DNA from: Botrytis cinerea B05.10 | Taxonomy: Eukaryota; Ascomycota; Leotiomycetes; Helotiales; Sclerotiniaceae | Assembly: GCF_000143535.2 (NCBI RefSeq) | Contig: NC_037315.1 | Location: 620,001 to 684,000, forward strand | Direction of reading: 5' to 3' | Length of the DNA: 64,000 bases | Part shown: piece by piece, positions 23,749 through 35,960 of the stretch | Numbering within the stretch: the stretch's first letter is position 1 | Layout of the letters: each line of letters opens with the position of its first letter | Notes under the pieces: model-generated | Database searches by the model: none | Seen by the model: the letters and a program-made list of their open reading frames with translations, nothing else | Told to the model about the DNA's origin: nothing | Made by a program: the position numbers and the translations under genes

Positions 23749-24837
23749 GCAGGAAACGTTGTATGATGTGAATGAGAGGAGAGTCCTACAGGGCTGCAGA
23801 TGATAGACTAATGCAAAGCTATGCGTTGCTTTTGGACCATTATCGGCGCGTTGTGGGAGCTCTCAGAGGGAAGGATGGATTTGCTCCTTTGATTTACTCA
23901 CTGGAACCGATCATCTTTTTGACGATTTTCTTTTAGGTGGACATATGAATACTAACTCGGTGGATTTGTTGATGGCGTCTAAATAGATCTTTGGGCTTCT
24001 ACGCTCTTTCTTTCCGACAGACTTAACTTTTCCATTTCTGAGTATGGGTTCATAGTTCTTCATGACTCTTTTTTTTTCAAAAACTATGTCTTACTACAAT
24101 TTTGCTGGCATTCTGTGGGTGTACACTAGATTTTTTTCTGACGTGCTTCCATATGGAATGGGTGGGCATGGAAAAATTATTGATTAATGACTGATGACAA
24201 CCCTATCATTATCAGATCAATGATAATAAAGTGAACGATTTTACCAGCAGAATGATAACTTTCTAGAGTGATATAAAACATATGACGTGAACTGCCATGC
24301 TTCCAGCCAAAACTATGATAGGAAAGTGTCTCAAGTTCATGAACAAAACCTGCCACGTGCCTGCTTCCCCGTTCAATGATTGAGTAGCTCCCCTTATTTC
24401 GGTTGCCCCTTTTTCTCCAAATCCCAATCCCAATCCCAATCCCTACAATCATGAGATCTAGGTAGGTATTTAACCTTGGAAAGTGATTGGTCTAGATTTC
24501 ATTTAGCGTGGTTTGACCTCCATCGCGCGAACACTCCCAAATTTAGAACTTCAATTCCCCTTTGTAAAGCCCCACCACATTAAGACTACAAGCGATCTAC
24601 ATTCAACGACAACCATCTATAACCACTCATACATACCTCCCAATCGATAAATTGAATCTCGCTCACTGAACTCTCGACACTCGCGCAAGGCAATCGATAC
24701 CAGAAAATACGTCATTAAGTAATTGAGATTTGGAGCGCAAAGAAGCCTGGGCAGGCAGTTTACCGACCGTTCGACGTCGAGAGATTAGAGGAACAGGAAA
24801 CACGCAGTCAGCAATTGATTCAACGCCAATAGCAGAA
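23749..24837. other. Spacer between RRM and ArfGAP genes
   Basis: Holds the 3' region of the RRM gene (with T-rich tracts near 24068 and 24130) and the promoter and leader of the ArfGAP gene. A CCCAATCCCAATCC tract lies near 24420-24445. No gene is seen. Confidence 0.55.
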
Positions 24838-26213
24838 ATGACTTCCAAGGCGATGTGGGAGGTTGATCCGGAGACGAGGTCAAAGGTATTCACTTCTCTT
24901 TGGGGCGCCCATCCATGAGCGCAGACATCCATTGCCTCCATTTCTAACAAAACTCATACTAAACATATCTTGAACGTAGCTCCTTGATATTTCCAAAACC
25001 AATGGCAATGATCGATGTATCGACTGTGGCGCACCATCTCCTCAATGGGCTTCCCCAAAATTCGGCGTTTTCATCTGTCTATCTTGCGCTGGAGTTCACC
25101 GCGGATTGGGAGTCCACATTAGTTTCGTGAGAAGTATTACAATGGATGCTTTCAAGGCGCAAGAAATCGAGCGAATGAGAGAAGGAGGGAATAAGACTTG
25201 GAGGGAATTCTTTGATCAAGATGATAGAAACGTCATGAGTGGTATCACGTAAGTGGACTTTGTTTGCGACACAATCATTACGGTGGGCAGTGGGCAGTGG
25301 CACATAACTAACACATTCACAGTTGGGATGATGCAACTATTGCCGAGCGATATTCTGGCGAAGTTGGAGAGGAATACAAAGAACGACTCACTGCTAAAGT
25401 CGAGAAGCGCGAATACGTCCCCGTACCAAAAGCCCCTGCTTCAAAATCTACAACTGCTGCCACATCTTTCTCCAACCATAGTTCCAGCAACTCCCGGTCA
25501 CAAACTCCTCTTGGGGCAAGAAATAGCAGCCCTTCTAATGGCAAAGTGAAAGTTGATGATAGATATTTTGCTGGACTTGGAGCAGCGAATGCGAATCGAT
25601 CTGAGGATTTACCGCCTTCACAGGGAGGCAAATATGGAGGATTTGGCAGCCAACCAATCGAGAGAGAAGATAATAATGCGAAACTACCTGGCTTTGAAGA
25701 TCTACAAAGAGATCCCGTGGCGGCACTTACGAAGGGCTTTGGATGGTTCACAACTACTGTGGGAAAGACGGCAAAGACTGTTAATGAAGGCTATATACAA
25801 CCTACTGCTGCGAAGGTAATTTCATTTCCCTGATACCACATATCGGCTTTAGCGTTTTAATGACCGCATAATGAACATCAACTGACAACTTTTCTCCCCA
25901 GATCGCGGAATCCGACGTAGCCAAACAAGCGCAACTTACCGCTGCTCAAGTTGCCCGAAATGCGCAATCTGGAGCCAAAAACGCCGCAGATGGATTCAAT
26001 CGTTTTGTTGAAGGTAGTGGAGGTGGTCCTTCTAGGAATGTACCTATTGATGAGAGCAAGAAGGATTTCTGGGATAGTTTCGCTGATGCTGGGACCAAGA
26101 GACAACATGCACCAAGTGCATCAATTGGAACTGCGGCTGTCAAGAGGAATGGCGGTGGTGGAACTGGAAGTGGCGTTGTGGCAAAGAAAGATGATGATTG
26201 GGAAAAGTGGTAG
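24838..26213 (+). CDS. gcs1: ArfGAP of the Gcs1/ArfGAP1 type
   Basis: Exons 24838-24885, 24980-25248, 25323-25815 and 25902-26213 join in phase to 373 residues (yeast Gcs1 is of similar length). The zinc finger is C29-x2-C32-x16-C49-x2-C52. The arginine finger is in GVHRGLG (about R57), followed by SFVRSITMD. The middle is Ser-rich. The C-terminal half carries the [22 protein letters not shown] amphipathic stretch typical of membrane-curvature sensing, and a final DDDWEKW. By family it stimulates GTP hydrolysis on Arf1 and acts in Golgi-ER retrograde traffic. The start codon lies just before the MWEVDPETR motif conserved in the family. Confidence 0.92.
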
Positions 26214-27352
26214 ATAGGGACTTGGAAGGGAACTTGGTTGAAGAGACAATGGGGAGATGTTGATAAAGAATAACGGTTGGGTGAATGTATATACACATAG
26301 ACCACATGGTCGAAAGAGATGTTTTAGCGAGACATGCGAGAAAGAATTGAAGATTTTACGTTCTAATGGCATTTGGCTGCCTATCCATATCTCATTCAAA
26401 AACCAACCATGATGTTGTAATGTATATCAGATTTTCAATATGAGAGTTGGTTATTGAAATCATAGTTGAGCTTTCAGCTTCGTATTGGAACTAGGAATTG
26501 GACAAGTGTCTTGTTTTTGATGGTTTAAGAAGATTGATATTCGTCTCGTTAGACGAATATAATGCGAATTGATGGGGCAACAATTTCTCATTGTGAATGC
26601 ATGGATATATTAGTGGCCTGCTGTTATCTCAAGTTGTTACGACACTATCTATATCTTCTCTTCATTTTCAAGCAGCACTCTATGTTTCTTATTACAAGGA
26701 TTGTGCCGCAATGACCAGTAGCATCTATACTATACACCATCGTCCACTTTTTCTTTGACGGACCGCCTCGAAGTTAAAAGCCTAGATACAACATGTAGAT
26801 CAACAAATCTCCCTACCTACATGTTATCAATTGGTATACCTAGGTATTTATTTCTACTTGAGAAGGTTGGCCAAATGGACAGTTTTTGACGACCGTGGCT
26901 CAATTTCAGATATCGTAATTTTGATTCTGAAACATCACCCAACAATCTCCATAATTTCAATTTTTTCTTTGCCGTGGTCAAATTCCAGCCCGGCCATGCG
27001 ATTTGGAAAGTTTGTCGAAGCGCTTGCGCTTATTCTCTCCATACATTGTTGTTCTGGGTGAAGTGCCCTCAGTTCATGTGACCGCGGCTGGTATACATGT
27101 CGAGGGATTGTCGACCGCTTCCAACAGACCGAGATCCTATCGCGCGCGTAGAATATTACACCGCCACCATTCACACCCTTGATAAGTCTTGCTTTCCCTA
27201 TTGAATCTAGGATTAATAATTGAGCCGCATATGAAACAAAAATAGCATTAAGTGAAATTCGGACAATATTTTAGAGTTGTCTTTATTGCTCATTGCCGAG
27301 ATACCCCTTACTTTCTTTCCAAATTTCTCGGAACGGATACTCACTCATAATC
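26214..27352. other. Gene-free spacer
   Basis: Between the ArfGAP and 2EXR-like genes, both on the plus strand. Mostly AT-rich with no coding signal. It includes the promoter of the downstream gene. Confidence 0.55.
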
Positions 27353-28291
27353 ATGTCATTTGATCACAAATCCATATTCGCGAATTCAGACGAGGAACCT
27401 CTTTTCCCACAATTTCGTAATCTGCCACCAGAGCTTCGTCTACATGTCTGGAAATATGCACTTCCCAGCGGCCGGACGCTCAGGGTAAAAGTCGACGCCT
27501 ATGACGATACGCGAGCTTCCCTGCAGGGAGACTTCTCGGCTATTCCTTCGATCTGTCATGTCAATTCCGAATCTCGATCTTTAGCTCTAAGCATCATTCG
27601 CAATGGGCTCGGTCCCAACACTGAAGAATCCGATTTCTACTGGAATCCAAATACCGACACCATCTACTTCCCACCCTCTGCATCCTGGACTAGCGGCACG
27701 ATGGAAAAATTTCTCTTCAAAGAAAACGTTCCCGCTTCGTATCGAAACGACGGTATCACGCCCGTAGTGCAACATATCGCCTTACCCCTAAACATATGGC
27801 TCGCGCAAGGCCTCTATCTCGAGCCTCTCGAATCTCGCTGGCTTCTCAACTGGCTGTACAAATTCCCCATGCTGCAATCCGTTACCCTGCTCATCGAGCC
27901 GTTTGATCAATGGCTCGGCCTCCCCAATACCTCGATCGTCTACCACGAACCGCTCGACGTTCCCATGTCGCAGCTGCTCGGCCACAAACCCTCGCACATA
28001 CAAAAGATGCTGGAGAATTCGCTCTCGGAGTATCGCGATGCGAATGATGGGGCTTGGGAACCGCCCGCGGTGGAGGTCTTGGTGTTGGGTATGAAGAAGT
28101 TTAAGCGCGCAAAGAAGTGTGTTGGGAAGAGATCGAATTTGGATCGTGATGATGTCACGGGGATTTATGAACATAGGATTTCGAGGGAGGAGAAGAATGC
28201 GAGGAGGTTGGCGAATAGGTGGCCTGCGGAGATTCATGCGGTGGAGCAGTGGAGTTTGATGGGGCAGCCGGAGGAGGAACCGGATTTTTAG
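27353..28291 (+). CDS. 2EXR-domain-like fungal protein
   Basis: An intronless 312-residue frame from the ATG at 27353. The longer open frame upstream lacks an ATG. The N terminus reads FPQFRNLPPELRLHVWKYALPSGR, the hallmark of the 2EXR family common in filamentous ascomycetes. It is followed by ICHVNSESRSLALSII and FYWNPNTDTIYFPP, also typical. The C-terminal half is charged (KKFKRAKKCVGKR). Such proteins occur in large, fast-changing families and their function is unknown. No signal peptide or membrane segment. Confidence 0.85.
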   Translation: MSFDHKSIFANSDEEPLFPQFRNLPPELRLHVWKYALPSGRTLRVKVDAYDDTRASLQGDFSAIPSICHVNSESRSLALSIIRNGLGPNTEESDFYWNPNTDTIYFPPSASWTSGTMEKFLFKENVPASYRNDGITPVVQHIALPLNIWLAQGLYLEPLESRWLLNWLYKFPMLQSVTLLIEPFDQWLGLPNTSIVYHEPLDVPMSQLLGHKPSHIQKMLENSLSEYRDANDGAWEPPAVEVLVLGMKKFKRAKKCVGKRSNLDRDDVTGIYEHRISREEKNARRLANRWPAEIHAVEQWSLMGQPEEEPDF

Positions 28292-29320
28292 TTTTTTTTC
28301 TTGGGGAAGAGATGGCGATTGCCTGGGCTTGCCTGGGCATTATGTATAGGGAGATGATGAGAATTTGTTCGTAGGAGTAGATTCCAGATTGACTAGTATA
28401 TCTAATAATTATCAAAAACCGATTTTCAGTATTCATTCGATCTTGGTGTCTGATTGTTAGATGTAGAGTTTATAACTCCTCTCTTAGAGATGGATATGTC
28501 CCGGCTCCTGGTATTTGATAGTGCCCGAGTGGGTTCGAGGTGATGAATTATTCAAGAAGTTGTACGAGGGACCGATGTTGGAGAACTTACGTATAGCCAA
28601 GACAGCTAGATATATCGTTGATGTAAATTGTAGGCTTACCAAGCCTTAGCGTCTCAAAAATTCTCTCATAGACAGGTGACAATTTACTTCAGTCTGAACA
28701 CCTGACTAAATGAGCTGTCAATTTGTTTCAAGGAGAAATTGATGTATATACCATTGACATGATGCATGATATTGTTAGGCTCACAGAGTATGAAATGTAT
28801 AAATGGGAAAAAAGTATCAGTTCTGAGTCGGCACTGCGTGATATTTTTCTCGTGGCGATTGGTATAAGATTGTATGATATCTCTCGCTCAGTTGTTCCGT
28901 CAATTATGATAGCTACAATAGACTTTTGGAAAGATCTGATCTACAAAAGTCCACTGTGCTCTATGTGATGGCCATTTCAATATAATTGGATTTTTGATTC
29001 GCTGATAGAGCCCCGTGTCTCTTTCATTGCTGTCTACAGAAAGTATCGGTATTGATAAAGCATTTGAAGCAAATCATCTCCCCTCGACGAAGAATATATC
29101 AAGACTGAATCTTGATCAAGAAATAGACATAATGAAGTTATTCATGAAGATACAACAGCTAGGGCTTATTGTTTGGTGCCACTTGTCATTTTACTCAGCC
29201 ACAACTTCCGCGGTTACATTACTCCTCATCTCATCTGTCGCTGACTTTCATCCAAGTTGGTTTTCATGAAAACACAAGAGCATTCATATCCACAAGATTC
29301 TTCAAAAAAGTTAATGTGAA
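28292..29320. other. Spacer with weak coding fragments
   Basis: Two plus-strand open stretches (28714-28968 and 29015-29269) have a coding flavour but no start context, no splice continuity and no recognisable homology. They may be relics of a gene 5' of the HET gene. Confidence 0.35.
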
Positions 29321-31464
29321 ATGTCTCAACGAGATTTCGACGAAGCCGACTGCTTGCTTGTGAAATCTCAAACTCCCTATGCGAATCTCCTAGCTGAGCC
29401 TTGCCTTACATGTAGGAAAATCTTTCATCAACCTGGTGACAATCTTTCATACGAGCGCATCACCCATTTGAATGGCCAAGAATTTTTAAAATCAGTCCAA
29501 GGTAATTGCGACTGGTGCACAATGCTTTGGGAGAAAATTGAACGTCGAGGTTTAGCTCGCGCAATCGACATATCTCGATTATTGGATACTTTCATAAGTT
29601 TCAAGTTTTTTCCGACCACAAACGGAATTGGAAACTTCAATTCTGCTTCGAAAGAGGCCACTTACCTATTTTGTTCGGTAAAACCGACTCTGAACTGTCC
29701 ATATGACAAATGTTCCTTGATTTTCGTAATGACGAAAGTTCCCAGTATGTCTTGGATTCCTATCTATTTTGTTGACATTGAAGGAAGTCTATTTATGTCT
29801 TAAAAAGATTTACATGCAGATAATCCAAGATACGAGCTTCCTGGAAAGACTTCCGCCCCTTCATGTCGCATTCTTGCATCACAATGGATTAGTAACTGCG
29901 CGCAGAATCACGAAAAATGTCGCATGGATAAAATATCATGGCTACCAACTCGACTTGTGGATGTTGGGCTTCATGGTGGCGTGATAAGACTTGTTGAGAC
30001 ACAGAAAATCTCAAAAGACCGTTATTCACCGTACTTTACATTAAGCCACAGATGGGGAGCTACATCTGATCAATCAAGACGACTATTAAGCAGCCACAAA
30101 TCAGCGTGGATGAAAAGCATACCTACAGATCAAATGCCCGCCTTGTTTCAAGATGCTATTCAATTCACTAGAGATATGAATGTCTCATATATTTGGATAG
30201 ATTCTCTGTGCATCATACAAGATTCTCCAGAAGACTGGAGCATTGAGGCTGCACTTATGGACAGAGTGTACGCCCAGTCACGATGTAATATCGCCGCATC
30301 TAGTGCTTCGGCTAAAGATTCTGTTAATAAAGGACTCTTTCATACTGGCAGCATAGAAGATATAGCTTCTTTGGCAGTGGTCCGTAAGTCTCTCACGAGG
30401 AAAGACCATCAAGGGATTTTTGAAATATCTATAAGCGATAATTCCTTTATTGATCCATACGGCTCTTTACTTTATCGACGGGCTTGGGTGCTACAGGAAC
30501 AGCTTTTGAGTCCCCGAACAATACACTTTGCGAAACAGCTAATGTGGGAATGCAGGGAAGAAAGAGCTTCCGAAACCTTCCCTATGGGTACATCCTTGAT
30601 CGTTTACAGTCATGACTCCAAAAATCTTTCGAAAGATTGGAGATCGGGCTTGCAAGAACATGGACACAAATTTTGGGAGGAAGTTATAAGTGAATATATG
30701 AGATGCTCTCTTACATATCCATCTGATAGATTGGTAGCTATTGGTGCAATAGCTCGGGAATTTGAAACAGCGCTAAATGATGTCTCTCTTGCGGGACTAT
30801 GGAAGAAGAATCTACCTTTTAATTTGCTCTGGTCTGTAAACAATTACCATTCACATCCTACACGATCAAATACCTATCGTTGTGAGTTGAACATCTCACA
30901 TATCAAGTTGTATTGACCAGATTTCCTAACCAAAATTAAGGTCCCACTTGGTCATGGGGATCACTAGACTGGTCTAAACCCATTTCCATGGAATGTTTGA
31001 TGGGGGACGGCGGTAGAGTCCTTGCGGAAGTTGTCGAGGCCCAGGTTTCAAGTCTACCAGGTCGCGCTTACACCGAGTATTACGCCGGTTACATTAGACT
31101 CAAAGGTAAGATCTTTTCCATCGCATCCACAGATTCCTATGAATGGCTTCATAATGATGAAGAATTTGGAATTAACAATAAGACATACCCTCTGAGATTG
31201 TGTCTTGATATCAAAATTCAGAAATCTGAGTGTTCAAGATTATATTTAATCCCAATCACATGGGATTTTGAGCCATTTTGTTTTGTTGAGTGCCTCATAA
31301 TACGATCTATCTCGATTGTTAAAAGGGAATTTGAGCGAGTGGGGACTCTTTCTTTCAAGCCTTACCATTTGCTCGAAGGTGATACGCAGCTGCACTTAAT
31401 CTGGCAATTCTCTTCGGCTGAAGATCCATTTTTGGGAGATCTCGATACTATAACGATAATCTAG
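29321..31464 (+). CDS. HET-domain (heterokaryon incompatibility) protein
   Basis: Exons 29321-29744, 29820-30881 and 30941-31464 join in phase to 669 residues. Intron donors are GTATGT and GTGAGT, and intron 2 has a CCTAACC branch. The N terminus has Cys-rich CLTCRKIF and GNCDWCTM motifs. The HET core follows: YFTLSHRWGATSD, AIQFTRDMNVSYIWIDSLCIIQDSPEDW, AALMDRVYAQSRCNIAASSA and YRRAWVLQEQLLSPRTIHF, then CPTWSWGSLDW at the start of exon 3. By family, HET domains trigger cell death after fusion of unlike individuals. Most paralogues are of unknown specificity. The frame is intact. It lies in an accessory stretch with decayed neighbours. Confidence 0.9.
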
Positions 31465-32317
31465 TCATTCAGTCAATTACGATGTAAGATGATGTCCATG
31501 TTTTTAATTGTGGTGTTCAAGGACCGCACCAGGGAAACTTCTGTGTTTTCATTTCACCTGCCACGCATTTTTTACACCGGTCAGGATCTATTGAAGCACA
31601 GCACGGGTTTCAAGATTACCGACTGTAATAACTTGAAGGAACAAAGACTGAATATTGCAGTTAAGGGAGGACAACACACTTTGAACTGAGGTCAACAAGG
31701 TCTAGGCCGGGTGAGAGCATGGAGTTGTGATCAACTACTTCTCAGTGTTGGCTCCTACCGCCAGTGTATTTCTGTTTCCTCCACAATCGATTCCTACAGT
31801 TCTTTTTCTGCAAGCTTCTCAGCTATGGCCACGCTTGTCTATATGATTAAAATGAGAAAAATGTTGATTCTCCTTGAAAGAAGCGAGATGACGTGCCAAG
31901 TTTAACCAGTCTTCACAACCATGCATGTGAAGCATGAGTTCCGATTTGTTGATGACTTCAATTTCTTTGATCTTGAGTCTTGTATGTGTGAATGAATTCG
32001 ATTTCAGAATAGACTATCCCGCGAAATATTGTCAAATGCTGAGTTTCACGACGCACCATGGGATGCGGCATTGCGAGAAGCAAAAGAGGGTATCGATCAT
32101 CGAATTAATCCATCATTGATTTTGCAGTTTTGGCATGAAACTATCGAGGTAGAAACTTCTTGAGACCATGAATTTGATACCCAGATGTAAAAATATATCT
32201 AAAAATTTCTATCATTGCTTCCAATAACAGAATTGCCATGTCGAAAGTTTCTTCAACACCACACATACTGTCATGCGAGAATTCCCACTCACAACTCCTT
32301 ATCAAACCCTCTTCCCA
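31465..32317. other. Spacer with a decayed coding fragment
   Basis: Contains the possible remnant at 31922-32164. Otherwise the 3' region of the HET gene, convergent with the minus-strand gene that follows. Confidence 0.45.
31922..32164 (+). pseudogene. Coding-looking fragment with an in-frame TGA
   Basis: From the ATG at 31922 a single frame reads HEFRFVDDFNFFDLESC, then TGA near 31994. It continues with RFQNRLSREILSNAEFHDAP and WDAALREAKEGIDHRI, stopping at 32162-32164. Composition and frame continuity argue for former coding. The stop could come from CGA by one C-to-T change. The family is not recognised. It may be a relic linked to the neighbouring HET gene. Confidence 0.35.
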
Positions 32318-33226
32318 TCATCCTGAAGCCAATCCAATCCCCAAGCCCATCCCAATCGTCCCCCTCCTCCCAATCCTCTGTCTTTCCCTCTCCACAACCA
32401 CACACCCTGTAATTAGAACTCCCATTTGAAACTCCCGTTTCTCTTCTTCACTCTCACCACCGAGACTTCCCCTGTACTGTATCCCCATCATATCTCGCCC
32501 CGCAAAAACATCATACTTCATCACTGCATACAGATCCCCCGACTCTTTATCCCTTAACTCCGCATTTGGGTTTGAAAATGAGAGTTTTTGCGCCGTCGAT
32601 GGGATTTTTTGTTGCCAAACTAAGATTCTCTCTTTGTCTTCTTTACTCTTTTCCTTCCCTCCCTCATGACCTCTAGGCAATCTCCAGTCATACCTTCCCT
32701 CATTCTCCCTCCCCTTCCCACCCCCAAAGTGCTCCATCCCCGATTCCGATTCTCTCTGTACCCCTTCTATCCCTAACTGCTGCACCTCTATCTTTCGATT
32801 AAATTTATCAAACTGTGCACCTCCTAACATCACTTCCTCTTTCCTCTCCTCATTTTTGATGCTTCCGCCGTATACATACATACTCGTAATTCTCTTCATG
32901 CCTTCGATTGTCATTTTGAAAATAGGCGATGGTTTGGTATTTGGATAGCGAGGAGAATCGTAAATTAGAAGAGTTGTTTTGAATGCGTTGAAGAGGGTTC
33001 CCGGGATGTAGTCGATGGCTAATTCGGAGAGGTGGGCAGGAGACGAATGGGGTTCGGATGGTATAGGAGGGTGTGGAGTGGAGGAATAGGGGGGAGGGGG
33101 ATGAGAAAGCGAATTATTGGTGGAGTAACGAGGGGGTGGAGATATGTTTGGGTTTGGGCTTGCTGATTCATCGTGGTCGTGATCATGATCGTGACCTTCC
33201 CTCCTTTTGAAAATCGAAAAAGTCAT
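32318..33226 (-). CDS. Uncharacterised fungal protein
   Basis: An intronless 302-residue frame from the ATG at 33226. An extension upstream has only a TTG and runs through a nine-C tract. The N terminus is of low complexity: an Asp/His repeat (HDHDHDHDE) near residues 13-20, then a Pro/Ser-rich segment. A folded-looking part follows (IDYIPGTLFNAFKTTLLIYDSP, FKMTIEGMKRITSMYVYGG, GDLYAVMKYDVFAGRDMMG) with charged inserts, and the tail is Gly-rich. The strand-rich pattern could fit a tubby-C/LURP-like fold, but this is only an impression. No signal peptide. I do not assign a function. Confidence 0.65.
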   Translation of the reverse strand: MTFSIFKRREGHDHDHDHDESASPNPNISPPPRYSTNNSLSHPPPPYSSTPHPPIPSEPHSSPAHLSELAIDYIPGTLFNAFKTTLLIYDSPRYPNTKPSPIFKMTIEGMKRITSMYVYGGSIKNEERKEEVMLGGAQFDKFNRKIEVQQLGIEGVQRESESGMEHFGGGKGRENEGRYDWRLPRGHEGGKEKSKEDKERILVWQQKIPSTAQKLSFSNPNAELRDKESGDLYAVMKYDVFAGRDMMGIQYRGSLGGESEEEKREFQMGVLITGCVVVERERQRIGRRGTIGMGLGIGLASG

Positions 33227-34552
33227 TTTCCCCCCCCCTTTTCCCTTGGAGTCTTGAATGAACAGTAGATAAACTCCAAACGCCAATATAATTGATTTTT
33301 GAATATCACCCTAACGAATAAAATACGAAATGCGTAGCGTAGCAAAAATCAAACAAATCATCAGGACTTGAATCATTTTCAAGTACATACATATATATAC
33401 CCCCCAATAATCGAAATCCCTCTCAGAATGTGGCGAAGCGAATGATCCAGTGGCTTAGAACATTTACGCAGTAGCATGTGGAAGGAACATCCTGTATCTG
33501 ACAGGTTGACAGCAATTCTGCCTTGTAATTAATCCCTAAACTTTCTCATCTAATGGAGACTTTTGTTTCAATTGATAATTTACATCTAATCTGTAAGTTT
33601 ACAGGTATATTTGTTTGATACTGTTTTGGTAGTGTTGCGTTAACTAAATAGGTAACCAGTGGGTGTACGGACTGACGGGACACTGCACAAATGGACTCAG
33701 AAATATCTTTTAAGAAATTGATTTTTTCTATGTTAAGAATTGTTTTTACGATTCATTAGAGATTGGATATTTAAAAGACAGATTTTGATATCGAACAATT
33801 GTAGAATATAATGAATTAATTAATTAAAATTTTCGAAAATTGACCCGTGTCCTGGTGGCACTAGACAGGTGTCTTAAACCAGATTTGACCACTTCAATAA
33901 TATCATAATGAACCTACCACTTCAATAGGATTAAAATCCAAACTCGGCTTGCCTTTGACCAGAGCATTATTCAAAATAATATTCAATTCAAATTGGCAGA
34001 GAACGATTAAAATGTTGAGCGGTTTTCGATAGTAGTTAATCATGGTAGCTACTGTAAGGCGGGGTAAATATATACCTGCTTACTTTTCCGAGCTTGGATT
34101 CATAGAGTCGATTGTAGCATTTTAGGAAGCGAATACATATCAAAAGCAAGAAATAAAGATAGCTAGAACCATCCCGATCGTAGCACAGTACATTAAGCAA
34201 TCAATCATCAAAACCAAGATATTCTCGAGGTAATTGCAGAGCAAGATATCTCCTACCAAGTTTCCTATTCGCTAAATAGCTCTGCTGCTTGCCTCAAACC
34301 ATACACAAACGACCACACATACTTATCAGTGCATGGTATTACAAAGGTTTGTTGATATCCCACTGTTGTTATTCCAGAATTTTGAATTCAACAATATTGC
34401 TTCACTGTCCTTATAAGTACATTATCAAGATAGAACCTCGTTGAAGTGTCCCCTATCCCTAGCCTTGATATCCCGAAACCCCATTCCCAATATCTACTCT
34501 CCTCATCATTCCCATACCCATAATCCACCACACAACACATTCAACATTCGAA
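33227..34552. other. AT-rich spacer
   Basis: Upstream of both the minus-strand uncharacterised gene and the plus-strand hydrolase pseudogene. It starts with a C9 run (33230-33238) and has very AT-rich stretches around 33720-33840. No coding or transposon structure is evident. Confidence 0.5.
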
Positions 34553-35347
34553 ATGTCTACCCCCCAAGTCAGACCCACCCTCTTCCTCCGCTCGGGAACC
34601 TGACACAACCCCCAAAACTATCAAAAATTCGTTTCCGCACTCGCCACCCGCTCCTACGACCTCATCGTCCCATCGCTCCCTACCATTGATGACACCCAAT
34701 CACCCACCGCCGACCTCTACACCGGCATCACCTTTATCTACTAGTTAATCTCTGATCTCGTTTCCCAAGGAAAACTCATCATCATACTTATGCATTCCTA
34801 CGGCGGCCAAGTCGGTTCCAACGCTCTTAGCGAATTCGCTGTTTCTACTCGCAAAGCCCAGGGTCAATCTGGCGGTATTATCCATCTCCTCTACATCAGC
34901 TCATTCATGATGTTAGAAGGCTAAGCTACGATAGATAAAGTGCGATTATTCGGCCACGAAGAGCTAATCTCCATCGTATTCAACATCGCAGAAGACGAAA
35001 CCCACGTGCATAGTGATCCTCGTACTCTTCTCATCGGATCAAATCCAGACGCCAAAGTCACAAAGACAGAAATCGAAGAAAATATCTCGAATCTGAGTCG
35101 CTGGAATGGGAAAGCGATGTATCAGCCTCTGAAAGATAGAGCGGCATGGAGAGATATTCGGATGTCTTATGTGGTGACGAGGATGGATATGACTGTGTTT
35201 TTGGATTTTAAATCGAGTATGCTTGAGGCGGTTGAGGAGGAGGGAAGGGAGGTGAAAGTTTGGGAGTTGGAGACGGGACATTCACCTATGTTGACGATGA
35301 CGGATCAGTTGGTGAAGATTGTTTTGGAGGTTGTGGGAAAGTATTAG
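34553..35347 (+). pseudogene. Alpha/beta-hydrolase pseudogene with three nonsense codons
   Basis: A 265-codon frame from the ATG at 34553 to the stop at 35345-35347 shows an alpha/beta-hydrolase fold. It has an SGT-HNP oxyanion-region motif, a YDLIVPSLP strand, the nucleophile elbow in MHSYGGQVGSNAL, and the late catalytic region VVTRMDMTVF and LETGHSPMLT with the His. It is interrupted by TGA (34601-34603), TAG (34742-34744) and TAA (34922-34924), with no frameshift. The TGA sits where this family normally has Trp; the others fit lost Gln codons. All can arise by C-to-T or G-to-A transitions. By family it would be a small intracellular esterase or hydrolase of unknown substrate. It is most likely recently inactivated. 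Confidence 0.8.
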
Positions 35348-35960
35348 GGGTGGTATGTAGCTAGGTGGTATCTGGGAAGGGTAATAGAAGCCTTGTTGGT
35401 TTTATGGGCCGAAAAGCTTCTAGTAACTGTGGTTTGCTTCTTTCAATGGAAGAAATAGTTCATGGGTCAGGATATCCTAACTTGGAAAGATACAATGAAT
35501 TTCAAAAATTGGTGAGTGTTAGTGCCACGTAATGCAGCCTTTGAAACAATAAGTGCAAGTTATGCATATGGTATAAGAATCGAGTAATCGATATACTCTG
35601 AACCGAAAATGCGAGTTGACTCCACCCCTAAAAAACTTGAAGGTTTATGCGTTGGAGAAAGATTCCAGACTCAAATATATTGTACTAATGCCAATAGGAA
35701 TTTAAGAGAACGCTGGAACATACGTACACGATATATGATATACCAGCTTAAAATCTCCTCATGGCCGATCCAAAAACTTTCATACCAGAAAGCCATCTAT
35801 CTCACCATCTTATGAGGATAATAGCACCCACTCATCCAGACCCATAGACAGGGTGATTAATTTATCACTGCGCATTCCACAGATCACAGACACTAGATCC
35901 AATTACCATAGCAAGCAATAGTTTCCGCTCTCCCTCCCAGCTCTCACCCATATCTCTCTC
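35348..35960. other. Convergent spacer between two pseudogenes
   Basis: No coding signal beyond a short unconvincing ORF at 35609-35815. Confidence 0.5.

Noticed and set aside
27587..28436. Minus-strand ORFs of 62-149 residues
   Set aside because: They are shadows of the 2EXR-like gene and its 3' region.
33227..34552. Possible transposon in the AT-rich spacer
   Set aside because: No terminal repeats, target-site duplication or transposase-like frame could be found by eye.
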